Source: Clostridia bacterium (GTDB taxonomy: Bacteria; Bacillota; Clostridia; Lachnospirales; Lachnospiraceae). From it: a stretch of 64,000 bases of DNA. Shown one piece after another: positions 25,064 through 34,953 of this stretch. The translations under genes were made by a program, and so were the position numbers. The first letter of the stretch is position 1. Every line of letters starts with the position of its first letter. Under the pieces are notes generated by a model. It did no database searches. It saw only the letters and a list, made by a program, of their open reading frames with translations, and was not told the origin of the DNA. The DNA is taken from NCBI GenBank assembly GCA_910575625.1, contig CAJTFD010000005.1, positions 69,229-133,228 on the forward strand. The letters are read 5' to 3'.

Positions 25064-26947
25064 TTAGATGTTCAGGCCCTGCCGTTTTTCTTCGATGATC
25101 TTCTCAAGGATATCCGCAGATTCTTTGGCGTCGTTGTTGATGATCACGTGGCCTCCGGTGAGTTTCTTCATATCTTCTGTGAGTACCTGTACGGCTACCG
25201 GGCTTCCGGTCACGAAGGGCGGCAGTCCCAAGTGCAGGGGCAGTCCCAGCGCCAGGCCGTAGCAGCCGTCTGCTAAGGCTTGTTCTTCCAGCCACTGTGC
25301 GGCGGAGAGCACCAGCGGGAGCTGCGGCAGGTCTACTTTTAAGGCTTCGGCTAATTCGGTCGCTACGATCTCCAGACGGCCGATCGCCAGACAGGGACCG
25401 AAGTTGAGTACAGGCGGGATGCCTAATTTCTCACAGACAGCGCGCAGCTTCGGACCTGCGTATTTGGCCGCTTCCGGTACCATGAGGCCGCAGTTTTCGA
25501 TGCCGCCTGATGAACATCCGGCTGTCAGCACGATGATATCCTTGGCGATCAGTTCTTTTACAAGGTCTACGCTCAAGACATCATGGCCGCCTGCGGTCAG
25601 GTTGGAACATCCGACGACTCCTGCCACACCTTTGATATCGCCGGATACGATCAGGTCGATCAGTGGCTGCCAGCTGCCGCCTAAGAATTTCTTTAAGGAC
25701 ACTTCGCTGACACCTGTTAAAGTGTTGTCGTTGCCGTGGTCTTTCATCAGGTTCATGGTCACGCTGCCGCGGCGGGCTTTGTATGCTTCCACGATCTCGT
25801 CGATGATCTCTTCTGTGACGGCTGCGCGGTTCTCAAAATCAAATTCTTTGAGTTCGGCGTTGGCTTTCTTGGCTACGTTGTCGATGCAGATCTGTTTGAT
25901 CTTCAGCTCGTCGCAGATCGGCTCGATGCCCGGTAACGTACAGTTGAATTCGGAGAGCACTGCGTCGATCCCGCCGGTGGCTAAGATGGCCTCACTGGTG
26001 TAGTTGTTGCCGGCATGGCCGTCGAAGACTTCTGTGTAATGTGCGCCGCGCAATTGAAGGTCTTGGCCTACGCAGGTACAGCCCACGAGTTTGAAGCCTT
26101 TTGCACCGGCTTTTTTCGCTTTTTCTTTTACGTCATCGGCGATCAGACGGTCTTGTAAGAAAGTGAACATGGAGTGCTGATGGCCGGTGATCATGATGTT
26201 GATGTAATCTGGGTCGATCACGCGCAGCCCTACAGGAGCGGTGCGGATCTCCGGTTCGCCCAATACCACGTCATTTAACAGGTTGGTCAGCACCAGGCCG
26301 TGGATACCGGTAGAGATGCCCAGCTTTAAGCAGTCTAAGAGCATGTTCACGGGGTCGGAGTTTAGGTTGGTGGAACATTTGACCACGCCATGGAAGACTT
26401 CGGATTTTGCGCCGCCTGGCAGGATGCCCAGCTCTTTCCATTTTTCGTAGCGGGGGCCGTAGGAAAGTTTTTCGGTCAGCTCCATCTTCTCGTATTCGGG
26501 AAGGTAGAGGTCTTTTAATACAGCGTCGGCTACGGCTTCTGCGCATTTATGTACGTCGCTCTCCTCGATTCCAAAGATGTCAGCCAGGCGTTTTAAGGTC
26601 TCCACGCCTTTGATCTCGCCTTTTGTCTTGGCGATGTTCTTTACATTTAAAGCGGTGTTCTCCACAACGTGGATGTAGCAGCCGGAACCAGAGGCAACGG
26701 CGCGCAAGAGGTTACGGACTACGATCGTATCAGCGTTGGCCCCGCAGATCCCGCGCGGTGACTTCGGTGTGATCCGGCACGGACCGTTGGCGCACAGACG
26801 GCAGCAGATACCCTGGAGCCCGAAACCGCATTTGGTGCTCTGTCCGTCTACACGGTGATGGGATGTCTCCATGGGGAGTTTCGCAATGAACTCTTCTAAT
26901 GGTTTGTCGGCACTTTTACAGGTGTTGCATCCATGACATTCATTCAT
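25064..26947 (-). CDS. cooS: Carbon monoxide dehydrogenase catalytic subunit, divergent
   Basis: A 627-residue Ni-Fe CODH. The D- and B-cluster cysteines lie in CHGCNTC (4-10) and CGFGLQGICCRLCANGPC (40-57). C-cluster ligands appear present: His256/258 in GHQHSM, Cys290/292, Cys336 in SEFNC, Cys447 in VGCSNL, Cys478 in AGCSSGG and Cys519 in FGPCLAIG. Two features differ from characterised enzymes. The EKA stretch with the catalytic lysine (Lys563 of Carboxydothermus CODH-II) reads EEQALADG, giving Gln556. The histidine ladder after the B cluster is reduced to one histidine (GCYIHVVENTALN). No acetyl-CoA synthase or nickel chaperone gene is near. It may be slow with CO or use another substrate. 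Confidence 0.9.
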   Translation of the reverse strand: MNECHGCNTCKSADKPLEEFIAKLPMETSHHRVDGQSTKCGFGLQGICCRLCANGPCRITPKSPRGICGANADTIVVRNLLRAVASGSGCYIHVVENTALNVKNIAKTKGEIKGVETLKRLADIFGIEESDVHKCAEAVADAVLKDLYLPEYEKMELTEKLSYGPRYEKWKELGILPGGAKSEVFHGVVKCSTNLNSDPVNMLLDCLKLGISTGIHGLVLTNLLNDVVLGEPEIRTAPVGLRVIDPDYINIMITGHQHSMFTFLQDRLIADDVKEKAKKAGAKGFKLVGCTCVGQDLQLRGAHYTEVFDGHAGNNYTSEAILATGGIDAVLSEFNCTLPGIEPICDELKIKQICIDNVAKKANAELKEFDFENRAAVTEEIIDEIVEAYKARRGSVTMNLMKDHGNDNTLTGVSEVSLKKFLGGSWQPLIDLIVSGDIKGVAGVVGCSNLTAGGHDVLSVDLVKELIAKDIIVLTAGCSSGGIENCGLMVPEAAKYAGPKLRAVCEKLGIPPVLNFGPCLAIGRLEIVATELAEALKVDLPQLPLVLSAAQWLEEQALADGCYGLALGLPLHLGLPPFVTGSPVAVQVLTEDMKKLTGGHVIINNDAKESADILEKIIEEKRQGLNI

Positions 26948-27002
26948 ATGGTCATTCCTCCTTAAAATTGTGTATGTTTGTCTGTGTTGCGTGTCATTAC
27001 AG

Positions 27003-27032
27003 ATGATACTATATCTTGATGATCTGTGTCAA
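27003..27032 (-). promoter_or_regulatory. Promoter of the cooS operon
   Basis: On the minus strand a perfect TTGACA (27032-27027), an 18-base spacer and TATCAT (27008-27003), 56 bases before cooS. It looks constitutive; no CooA- or RcoM-type site was recognised. Confidence 0.65.
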
Positions 27033-27156
27033 CATTTAAATATCCGCAGGAATCTCAGAAACTACATATATGATACTTGATTTTTTTTCCAGGAGAATAT
27101 ATGATGGTCAAGAAAAGTTTTTGCGATCGTTTTTAAGATGAAGGGGAAGAAGAGAA

Positions 27157-27879
27157 ATGCGGATCACAACAGTTTTATTTGACCTGGATGGGACCCTGCT
27201 GCCTATGGATCAGGAACAGTTTACCAAAAGCTATTTTAAACGCCTCACAAAAAAGATGGCGGCCCACGGATATGAGCCGGAGAAGCTCATGGATACCGTA
27301 TGGTCAGGAACAACGGCCATGGTCAGAAATGACGGAAAACGGAGCAATGAGGAGGTTTTCTGGGAAAGATTTGCCGTGGTCTATGGAGAGGAGGCGTTGG
27401 CAGACAAAGCTGTCTTTGAAATGTTTTACCGGGAGGATTTCCAGGAGGCGAAGGCCGACTGCGGATACGACCCGGAAGCGGCCCGTGCTGTCCGGCGGGT
27501 GAAAGAGATGGGGTATCGGGTGGCCCTGGCGACCAATCCGATCTTTCCGGCAACGGCGACGGAGAGCCGTATCCGCTGGGCGGGGCTTGCGCCTGAGGAT
27601 TTCGAACTGTATACGACGTATGAAAATATCGGGCATTGTAAACCAGATATACGCTATTACGGCGCGGTCGCCCAACAACTGGGTGTCGAGCCCAAGGAGT
27701 GCTGTATGGTGGGCAACGATGTGGATGAGGATATGGTGGCTGAGACGCTGGGGATGCGCGTTTTCCTGCTGACGGATCATCTGATCAACAAGAGCGGAAA
27801 AGACATTGCGGCCTATCCCCATGGCGGTTATGGGCAGCTTTTGGATTTTTTGTCTGAAATACAAACAGAGAATCTCTAG
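27157..27879 (+). CDS. HAD-superfamily hydrolase
   Basis: A 240-residue phosphatase of the HAD type. Motif I is [11 protein letters not shown] with the nucleophilic Asp, motif II is ALATNP, motif III is the Lys in GHCKPD and motif IV is [11 protein letters not shown] cap domain sits between motifs I and II (about residues 15-90). It ends five bases before the chemoreceptor start region, on the same strand. The substrate is not predictable. Confidence 0.87.
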   Translation: MRITTVLFDLDGTLLPMDQEQFTKSYFKRLTKKMAAHGYEPEKLMDTVWSGTTAMVRNDGKRSNEEVFWERFAVVYGEEALADKAVFEMFYREDFQEAKADCGYDPEAARAVRRVKEMGYRVALATNPIFPATATESRIRWAGLAPEDFELYTTYENIGHCKPDIRYYGAVAQQLGVEPKECCMVGNDVDEDMVAETLGMRVFLLTDHLINKSGKDIAAYPHGGYGQLLDFLSEIQTENL

Positions 27880-27890
27880 GGGGGATGGAT

Positions 27891-29885
27891 ATGGAAAAGG
27901 AAAAGAAAATAAGCATGATGCGCAGATGGGGCGTGGCGGCGAAGCTGGTGGGCGAGATCACTGCTACGATCGCGATCGTGGTGGCGATGCTGCTCTTGAT
28001 CGTATACAATTATGTTTCCGACACATTGCTGGAGCAGAGTGAAAAACTTTTGGAACAGACGACGGATACAGCGATCCAGGAGACCAAGGCATGGATCGAT
28101 AAGACGCTGACCATGCTGGAGATGGAGCGGGATACCATTGAGTTCGGACAGCAGGATGCGCCGGAGATGATGGAATATATCCGGCATACGGTGGATCCGG
28201 ACAGCGCTTATCCGGCGGGGATCTATGTGGCCCTGACGGACGGTACCCTGTATCATGCCTCGTTCGTACCGGGACCGGATTTTAATGTATTGGAAAGATC
28301 CTGGTACCAGGACGGGATCCAGTCTGAGGATTTTATCATGGGGGGAGTGTATTATGACGAGGACAGTCAATCCAATGTGGTGGGCGCTTCCGGCATGCTG
28401 AAGGATGGAAAAGGCGAGATACGCGGCGTGGCGGCAGCGGATCTATACCTGGACGCCATCTCTGATATCGTAAAAGATATCCAGTTGGAGGAGACCGGCG
28501 GGATCTTCCTGGTGGATACCCGGACGAGTACCATCATCGGCCATCGGGACCAGGAGATGACCGGGCGGAGCCTGGATGAATTCAGCGGCGACATGTATGC
28601 CTATGTCAATAAAAAGATCCAACAGGGCGAAAACGGTCTGTCTCTGTACGGAGACAACATGTACATACAGGTAGGATCCGTGCCGAACAGCGATTGGGCG
28701 GCAGTGGCGTATGTGTCCCAAAGAGCTGTCTTAAGTGACCTGCACACGCTGACGACGATCATGGCCGCAGTATCCGTGCTGGCGATCATACTGGCGATCA
28801 TACTGAGCATCATATTGGTGCGGCGGGTCATAGGCAGGCCGGTGAGGGAACTGAGCAGCGTGGCTGCTAAGATCGCGGACGGTGAACTGGAACAGGAGAT
28901 CCGCCACTGTTCCAACGATGAACTGGGGGAACTTGCGGATAACTTTGGAAAGACTGTCCTGCGCCTGCGGGATTATGTGGATTACATAGATGAGATATCA
29001 GAAAAGCTGCAGGATATCGCCCAGGGGGATCTGGTGTTCACCCTGTCCCATGAGTATGTGGGTGAATTTGCGAAGATCAAAGATTCTCTGGAAAATATCT
29101 CGCTGTCTTTCAATGAGACGCTGGGAAATATCAGCACAGCCGCAGACCAGGTCGCCGCGGGAGCGGGGTATGTTTCCGACGGAGCCCAGACGCTCTCTCA
29201 GGGCGCGGCACAGCAGACCGAGGCGGTGGGATCCCTGGCGGCGCATATCAATGAAGTCTCCGATGGGATACAGAAGACAGCCCTGGACGTAAAAAAAGTC
29301 AGTCAGATCTCACAGGATATGGGCAAAGGCATCTTAAAGAGCAATGAGAAGATGGAGCACATGAATGGAGTGATCCAGAATATCAGCGGAAAATCAGCCC
29401 AGATCCACAGCATCGTCAAGACCATCGAGGACATCGCATTCCAGACCAATATCCTGGCGCTCAACGCCGCAGTGGAAGCGGCAAGGGCCGGCGCGGCAGG
29501 AAAGGGATTCGCCGTGGTAGCAGATGAGGTGCAGGCTCTTGCCGGGAAATCTTCAGAGGCGGCAAAAAATACGACGCTCCTCATCGATCAGACTGTGCAG
29601 GCAGTAGAAGAGGGGAGCAAAGCGGCAGCAGATACGGCGGCTTCCATGATGGAAGTGGTGGCGCAGACAGAAGAAGTGACCAAGCTCATCGAGGGGATCG
29701 CGGAGTATGCGACACAACAGGCATCAGCTACGGATGAAGTGATCCACGGGATCGATCAGATCTCCGAGGTGGTGCAGTCCAATATGGCCACGGCGGAAAA
29801 GAGTGCAACGGCCAGTGAAGAGCTGTCCAGCCAGGCAAATATGCTGAAAGGGCTGGTGGCGAAGTTCCATCTGAAAAAACAATAG
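27891..29885 (+). CDS. Methyl-accepting chemotaxis protein
   Basis: A 664-residue receptor. The first helix is around [22 protein letters not shown]. An extracellular dCache-like sensor domain follows ([42 protein letters not shown]), then helix two ([21 protein letters not shown]) and a HAMP linker. The signalling domain has the conserved hairpin [37 protein letters not shown]. The ATG at 27891 is preferred to one six bases earlier because of spacing to the G-rich ribosome site. No CheWA genes are nearby; it is followed by a hybrid kinase on the same strand. Confidence 0.92.
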   Translation: MEKEKKISMMRRWGVAAKLVGEITATIAIVVAMLLLIVYNYVSDTLLEQSEKLLEQTTDTAIQETKAWIDKTLTMLEMERDTIEFGQQDAPEMMEYIRHTVDPDSAYPAGIYVALTDGTLYHASFVPGPDFNVLERSWYQDGIQSEDFIMGGVYYDEDSQSNVVGASGMLKDGKGEIRGVAAADLYLDAISDIVKDIQLEETGGIFLVDTRTSTIIGHRDQEMTGRSLDEFSGDMYAYVNKKIQQGENGLSLYGDNMYIQVGSVPNSDWAAVAYVSQRAVLSDLHTLTTIMAAVSVLAIILAIILSIILVRRVIGRPVRELSSVAAKIADGELEQEIRHCSNDELGELADNFGKTVLRLRDYVDYIDEISEKLQDIAQGDLVFTLSHEYVGEFAKIKDSLENISLSFNETLGNISTAADQVAAGAGYVSDGAQTLSQGAAQQTEAVGSLAAHINEVSDGIQKTALDVKKVSQISQDMGKGILKSNEKMEHMNGVIQNISGKSAQIHSIVKTIEDIAFQTNILALNAAVEAARAGAAGKGFAVVADEVQALAGKSSEAAKNTTLLIDQTVQAVEEGSKAAADTAASMMEVVAQTEEVTKLIEGIAEYATQQASATDEVIHGIDQISEVVQSNMATAEKSATASEELSSQANMLKGLVAKFHLKKQ

Positions 29886-29990
29886 CAAAAGATGTGTGTT
29901 GCGGTGTGTCCCCGGAAGACCTGGATAAGATCCGGATGGGGCCAAACATCGGAAAAAGCAGAAAAAAACAACGGAGCCATGAGCAGGTGC

Positions 29991-30019
29991 TTGTGGCTTT
30001 GTTGGTCTTGGAGTATAAT
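29991..30019 (+). promoter_or_regulatory. Promoter of the hybrid kinase gene
   Basis: TTGTGG, a 17-base spacer and TATAAT (30014-30019), about 160 bases before the kinase start. The long leader contains nothing recognised apart from a GGGAGG ribosome site. Confidence 0.5.
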
Positions 30020-30181
30020 GACCCTATGTGTATAAAGATGTGATCATTTTTGTTTGAAAAGAGAAACTGGGGCAAAGAGAGGCCAGACAGTGATAATGAT
30101 CGATCGATAGATATGCTGACAGACGGCTGACCACGGAGCCGATAGACTGCAGAGCGAAATGACGACAGAGGGAGGAAAACG

Positions 30182-32515
30182 ATGCGATCAAAAAAACAGA
30201 AAAAGTGGAACACTGTTTTTATCATAGGGGGCGGGATCGTGCTGACGGTGCTTTTCCTTATTGTGATAATATGGGTGGCGGAAAGTATGGGGCCAGGTAC
30301 AAATCAGTCTGCTTACATATTGGAAAAGATAGGGATGGGATCTTATGAGGCCCGGCACAAGTTTCTAGCCCGGGCTGTCGTCGTGGTGGCTGCGATACTC
30401 CTGATATTTTCGATACCGGTCCATCAGTCCAGGAAAAACGCAAAGCTCCTTCTGGATTGGGAAAAGGCGGATACAGACCGGCTCAAGGCTGCGCTCGCCC
30501 AGATCGAGCGGGAACGGACCGCGATGGAAAATATCCAGGCGGCTCTGGGTTCCGGCCCCTGGAGTATGGATTTCAACGAACGTGGAGAGATCATCTCCTG
30601 TATCTGGACCGATATGTTCCGGAAGATGCTGGGATACAAGGACGAAACAGATTTTCCAAATAAGCTGGAATCCTGGTCGGATCTTTTGCATGAAGGAGAT
30701 AAAGCGTATGTGATGAAGGAGTATTGGGACACGGTAAGGGATCACACCGGTGAGAAGACCTATGATGTAAAATACCGTCTGCTCACCAGAAATGCAGGAT
30801 GGAGATGGTTCCATGCAGCCGGCCGGCTGTCCAGGAGAGAGGATGGATCTCCGATCACCTTTGTCGGCTTTTTTATAGATATTGACGATGAGAAGAGGAT
30901 GGAGGCGCAGTTGGAAGCGCAGAGGGCGGACCTTGAGGATGCGCTGGCCGCTGCGCAGCATGCCAACCGGGCGAAGACCACATTCCTCAACAATATGTCT
31001 CACGATATCCGGACTCCTATGAACGCCATCATAGGCTTTACATCGCTTGCCGCCGCGCACATCGACAATACGGAACAAGTACGGGATTATCTGGCAAAGA
31101 TCACCACTTCCAGCAATCACCTGCTGAGTCTGATCAATGATGTGCTGGATATGAGCCGCATTGAAAGCGGAAAGGTAAAGATCGAGGAAAAGGAAAGTTC
31201 TCTTCCGGAGATCGTGCATGACTTAAAGGCGATCGTACAGTCGGATATCATGTCAAAACAGCTGGATTTCTATATCGATACACTGGATGTGGTAAATGAA
31301 CATGTTTTGTGCGACAAGCTCAGGCTGAATCAGATCTTGCTGAATCTGCTGAGCAATGCTATGAAATTCACAAAACCAGGCGGTATGGTGAGCGTTCGGA
31401 TCTTGCAGGAGCAAAACGCGCCGGAAGGTTACGCCGCTTATGAATTTCAGGTAAAAGATACGGGGATCGGGATGAGCCCGGAATTTTTAAAACATGTCTT
31501 CGATCCTTTTGAGCGTGAGAGGACGAGTACGGTCAGCGGGATACAGGGGACTGGTCTCGGCATGGCGATCACCCGGAACATTGTGGACATGATGGGCGGC
31601 ACCGTCTCTGTGGAAAGCGAGGTGGGAAAAGGGACCACATTTACGGTATCTCTGCAGTTTAAGACTTGTTCTGGTCCGGTACGGCAGGAAACGATCCCTG
31701 AGCTGCAGGGGTTTCGGGCGCTTGTGGTGGACGATGATTTTAATACCTGCTCCAGCGTGACGAAGATGCTGGCCGACATCGGTATGCGGCCGGACTGGAC
31801 GACGTCCGGTAAGGAGGCAGTACTCCGGGTAAAACTTGCCAGGGAACAGGATGACGAGTACGCCGTGTATATCATAGACTGGCTCATGCCGGATATGAAT
31901 GGGATCGAAGTGGTGAGACGGATCCGGAGGCTTATCGGAGAGGATCTGCCGATCATCATCCTGACAGCCTATGATTGGTCGGATATTGAAGAAGAGGCAA
32001 GAAAAGCAGGCGTTACGGCTTTCTGCTCTAAACCGATCTTTTTGTCGGAACTCAGAGAGATCCTGGAGATACCGTTTGCGGACCAAGATACAAACGACGA
32101 TCCGGATGAGACGGTTTCTTTCCATGGAAAGAAGATCCTTTTGGTGGAGGATAATGAACTGAACCAGGAGATCGCTGTGGAGATCCTCCAGGAAGTCGGT
32201 TTTGTTGTGGATGTGGCGGATGTCGGCACCGTTGCAGTGGAGAAGATGAAGAGCGCAAAACCTGGCCAGTATGACCTGATCTTGATGGATATCCAGATGC
32301 CGGTCATGGATGGTTATGAAGCGACAAGGCAGATCCGTGCGCTGGATGACCCGGACATTGCCGGTATCCCGATCATCGCCATGACAGCCAACGCTTTTGA
32401 TGAAGATAAAAAAACGGCCATGGAAGCCGGGATGGACGGTCATATCGCAAAACCCATCGATGTCTCTAAGCTGCTGGATCTTTTATGGGAGATATTGAAA
32501 CCGACTGTAAGTTAG
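30182..32515 (+). CDS. Hybrid sensor histidine kinase with two receivers
   Basis: A 777-residue protein. Two membrane helices ([22 protein letters not shown] and [16 protein letters not shown]) enclose a short loop. A coiled linker and a PAS domain follow (about residues 115-240, ending [23 protein letters not shown]), then HisKA with His in [15 protein letters not shown] and the ATPase domain ([37 protein letters not shown]). The first receiver ([21 protein letters not shown]) and a second one ([31 protein letters not shown]) both keep the phosphorylatable Asp. No output domain or separate regulator is adjacent. Confidence 0.92.
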   Translation: MRSKKQKKWNTVFIIGGGIVLTVLFLIVIIWVAESMGPGTNQSAYILEKIGMGSYEARHKFLARAVVVVAAILLIFSIPVHQSRKNAKLLLDWEKADTDRLKAALAQIERERTAMENIQAALGSGPWSMDFNERGEIISCIWTDMFRKMLGYKDETDFPNKLESWSDLLHEGDKAYVMKEYWDTVRDHTGEKTYDVKYRLLTRNAGWRWFHAAGRLSRREDGSPITFVGFFIDIDDEKRMEAQLEAQRADLEDALAAAQHANRAKTTFLNNMSHDIRTPMNAIIGFTSLAAAHIDNTEQVRDYLAKITTSSNHLLSLINDVLDMSRIESGKVKIEEKESSLPEIVHDLKAIVQSDIMSKQLDFYIDTLDVVNEHVLCDKLRLNQILLNLLSNAMKFTKPGGMVSVRILQEQNAPEGYAAYEFQVKDTGIGMSPEFLKHVFDPFERERTSTVSGIQGTGLGMAITRNIVDMMGGTVSVESEVGKGTTFTVSLQFKTCSGPVRQETIPELQGFRALVVDDDFNTCSSVTKMLADIGMRPDWTTSGKEAVLRVKLAREQDDEYAVYIIDWLMPDMNGIEVVRRIRRLIGEDLPIIILTAYDWSDIEEEARKAGVTAFCSKPIFLSELREILEIPFADQDTNDDPDETVSFHGKKILLVEDNELNQEIAVEILQEVGFVVDVADVGTVAVEKMKSAKPGQYDLILMDIQMPVMDGYEATRQIRALDDPDIAGIPIIAMTANAFDEDKKTAMEAGMDGHIAKPIDVSKLLDLLWEILKPTVS

Positions 32516-32563
32516 AGCAAGACTTCCGGATAAACATAGTGCAGCCATAAAAAGGCCTTCCAA

Positions 32564-32600
32564 CCAGGGGAACGGACAATACTCCCGCCCGTTCCCCTGG
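32564..32600 (+). terminator. 12-bp inverted repeat after the hybrid kinase
   Basis: CCAGGGGAACGG and CCGTTCCCCTGG form a perfect stem around 13 bases, about 50 bases past the kinase stop. Only a weak T-stretch follows, so termination is plausible but not certain. Confidence 0.5.
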
Positions 32601-32614
32601 ATTTAGATCTGATC

Positions 32615-32748
32615 CTAAAGAAAAATCGGCTTTCCGACCATCTTTTTTAATACATAAAAAGAATCGTTCTCCAAAATAACAGTTCCGTCAAATGGCATGT
32701 TATATTTCTGGTCCATAGCCAGGAATCCCCTTCTTCTATGGACCTAAT
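32615..32748 (-). pseudogene. Deletion remnant of a second copy of the AAA ATPase
   Basis: The minus strand encodes SIEEGDS, then LAMDQKYNMPFDGT, then VILENDSFYVLK, joined directly. In the intact ATPase at 33727-34824 these three blocks lie at about residues 27-33, 157-169 and 204-215. Two internal deletions therefore removed most of this copy. The second junction falls at a repeated DGT-coding word (FDGT and IDGT), pointing to deletion between short repeats. A stop at 32615-32617 ends it. Confidence 0.75.
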
Positions 32749-32817
32749 CCCATCCCTTTATTTTTGTATACAAAGAATCCGGCCTCTGGCTGTCAAGCAT
32801 ATATAAAAGCGAAGGAG

Positions 32818-33105
32818 TTACATCCTCCGCTTCCCATCCATCATTTTACAAAAGATCATTGCCACCACAGTGCTCACTGCCGTCGCTGCGATCCCCGGGC
32901 CAACGACCGCCGCCGGGTCCACGCTGCCATATTGGCTCCTATAGGCGATCACATTCACTGGGATCAATTGCAGCGACGAGATATTGATGATCAAAAAAGT
33001 ACACATTTCGTTGCTGGCAATCCCTCGTTTTCGTACTGGACCGGCACTCTTCCCATTTCGTCTGTCTTCTTCTAATCTTCCCAATTCTTCCATGGCCTGC
33101 AGCCC
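32818..33105 (-). pseudogene. Displaced 3' fragment of spmA
   Basis: The fragment encodes GLQAMEELGRLEEDRRNGKSAGPVRKRG onward to CKMMDGKRRM, which is the last 96 or so residues of the SpmA protein encoded intact at 34954-35568. Most of it is nearly identical to the intact gene (see the 179-bp repeat), while the last 100 bases differ at many third codon positions. It has lost its 5' part and start. Confidence 0.85.
32927..33105 (-). repeat. 179-bp direct repeat, copy A (spmA fragment)
   Basis: Matches 35063-35241 over 179 bases with one mismatch, in the same orientation. The two copies flank the ATPase and nuclease genes. Identity stops abruptly on both sides. Confidence 0.9.
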
Positions 33106-33206
33106 CCCTTGTGTCAAGTTAATGACACGAACTTTTTAAATATTTCTTGATGCATGGAATTATTCGTTAATTTAAAGAAATTTCTAATTTTTTAAAACAA
33201 ATCAGC

Positions 33207-33746
33207 CTATCCTAATACTCGTTTAACTGGAAAATTTCCACACTGACTGTCAGCGTTCCATTCATCTATGGAAAGAACATCCACGCGATCTATCAATCTT
33301 TTCCCATTTCCAATATTCTCCTGAAGGGAAAAGGGAAGTTCCATTTTTAATCTGTTCCGCAGTCTTTTTCTGGTAATTACATCTCCATTTGGATATTCAA
33401 GAATATATATGTACCAAACCGGTTTATTTTTATCTAATAACCTCAAATAATGCAAAGAATCATAAAATTTACGTGTTATGATCAATATTTTCTTATCTTC
33501 CATAGGATGAAATGCTTCAGGATCCTTTGCGCCTGCAAGACATGCATTCTTATATTCTACCATGAGAATATGCGTAGAATTCTCAATCAAAAAATCCACA
33601 TCATTAATGTGTATTCCTGCATTATGATAATCTTCATGCATTTTATCCGTTGCCCATACAGCAGCCTTACAATCAATGCTGTATGCGCCATTTTCTTCTA
33701 TAAATAAGTTCTTCACTGTCATTTCCTCATAGTTCATATACTTCAT
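33207..33746 (-). CDS. PD-(D/E)XK-like nuclease partner of the AAA ATPase
   Basis: A 179-residue soluble protein of no family I can name. It contains DVDFLIENSTHILMVEYKNA, which fits the PD-(D/E)XK nuclease core (Asp51, then Glu64-Tyr-Lys66), between predicted strands. A basic stretch follows later (RKRLRNRLKM). The ATG at 33746 overlaps the end of the ATPase gene by 20 bases, so the two are probably translationally coupled. The pairing of a RecF/OLD-type ATPase with a small nuclease is the usual form of bacterial defence modules. Base composition is more AT-rich than the flanking genes, which fits transfer. Nuclease activity is inferred from the motif only. Confidence 0.65.
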   Translation of the reverse strand: MKYMNYEEMTVKNLFIEENGAYSIDCKAAVWATDKMHEDYHNAGIHINDVDFLIENSTHILMVEYKNACLAGAKDPEAFHPMEDKKILIITRKFYDSLHYLRLLDKNKPVWYIYILEYPNGDVITRKRLRNRLKMELPFSLQENIGNGKRLIDRVDVLSIDEWNADSQCGNFPVKRVLG

Positions 33747-34824
33747 CAAGCAATTTATTATCCGCGGTCATGATGTGATTATATTTAATCTTGTCCATTC
33801 TGTCTGCTGATTGACTATATATTGCTTCACTGCTATCATCCATCCCGGGGAATGTCTTTTGCATTTCATTCGAAAATATATTGTGGCTCCTATAAAGATT
33901 ATGAAACATCACCTGCTCGTTATTCGTACGGCGGATTTCTAAATATTTTGCAAAATTATAACTATGTGTTGCCACAAAAATCTGAACTCCATTTTCCTGT
34001 AATTCCAACAAAATCTCCGCGACAAGGGGATATAATTCTGGATTTAGATTCGCTTCCGGTTCATCCCACAAAAGGATTGATCCTTTTTCCAAAAGACCAT
34101 TCCGTATTAATTTCCAAAGCAGGCCTAATTTGCGCAATCCTTCTGCTTCCAAGGAAAAATCAACTTTCTGACCATCTCTTTTTAATACATAAAAAGAATC
34201 ATTTTCCAAAATAACAGTTCCATCAATTACAGCGCTAAGTCTATCAAGGATTTTACTCATGACAAGTGGGATTTCCCGCGTCTCTGGTAAAGAAGCATTT
34301 ACAATAATATCTATCTGTGTTCCATCAAACGGCATATTATATTTCTGGTTCATAGCCAGGAATCCCTTTGCATGAGACAACATTTCTGTCGTAGGAATAA
34401 AGACAGATTGTATATCTAATCCGAGCCATTGATCGTAATTGAATATACCTTTATGGGAAAGGCTGTCTTCAAAACTATGTGTTCCGTCTGATACTTTATA
34501 ATAACAATAATCTTCTTTATTTTCTGCATTTTTTAAAGCATCGCTATCTTTCAGGCTGTTTGAAAAAAATTGTACCAGTCTTTTTGTTTTTCCCTGATCT
34601 GTCTGCTTAATTGACCATTGTGTTGCGGCATAGATCATTTTTAGAATGGTTGTCTTTCCAACTCCATTTTCTCCGATCAGAACATTTATCCCATCACAAA
34701 ATTCCATCTTAAATCCATCATTAAATGAATCCCCTTCTTCTATAGACTTGAAATCAGCATTATTCTTTCTCAAATGACGCTTAAATACCATTACATTTAA
34801 AATTTCAATCGTTTTAATTGCCAT
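33727..34824 (-). CDS. AAA_21-type ATPase of a putative defence pair
   Basis: A 365-residue ATPase of the RecF/OLD/ABC type. Walker A is GENGVGKTT (51-59), a family-like FIPTTEMLSHAKGF follows at 142-155, Walker B is SILLWDEPEANLNP (249-262) with Glu255, and the switch His287 lies in VATHSYNFAK. The region where an ABC signature would stand reads FSLEAEGLRKLG, as in AAA_15/AAA_21 proteins of defence systems. There is no TOPRIM domain. The gene is AT-rich and overlaps the nuclease gene. A broken second copy lies at 32615-32748. PARIS AriA, AbiL and Septu PtuA are related in plan, but the partner here matches none of theirs. Confidence 0.8.
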   Translation of the reverse strand: MAIKTIEILNVMVFKRHLRKNNADFKSIEEGDSFNDGFKMEFCDGINVLIGENGVGKTTILKMIYAATQWSIKQTDQGKTKRLVQFFSNSLKDSDALKNAENKEDYCYYKVSDGTHSFEDSLSHKGIFNYDQWLGLDIQSVFIPTTEMLSHAKGFLAMNQKYNMPFDGTQIDIIVNASLPETREIPLVMSKILDRLSAVIDGTVILENDSFYVLKRDGQKVDFSLEAEGLRKLGLLWKLIRNGLLEKGSILLWDEPEANLNPELYPLVAEILLELQENGVQIFVATHSYNFAKYLEIRRTNNEQVMFHNLYRSHNIFSNEMQKTFPGMDDSSEAIYSQSADRMDKIKYNHIMTADNKLLDEVYEL

Positions 34825-34953
34825 TAGTTTAGCCTCCAGTCAATTTTTAGTTCATTTTCTGTTTGTATTATACCCTGTTCGAAAGATTTTGTACACGATA
34901 AATCATTATAAAAGAAACTTTGGATATACAAAATGGATGAAAAACGGAGAGGT

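Noticed and set aside
30182-32515. Several long minus-strand frames opposite the hybrid kinase
   Set aside because: They are shadows of a well-conserved gene with complete domains and have no family resemblance.
33207-34824. Assignment of the ATPase-nuclease pair to PARIS
   Set aside because: The partner lacks a TOPRIM/DUF4435 pattern and instead shows a PD-(D/E)XK-like core.
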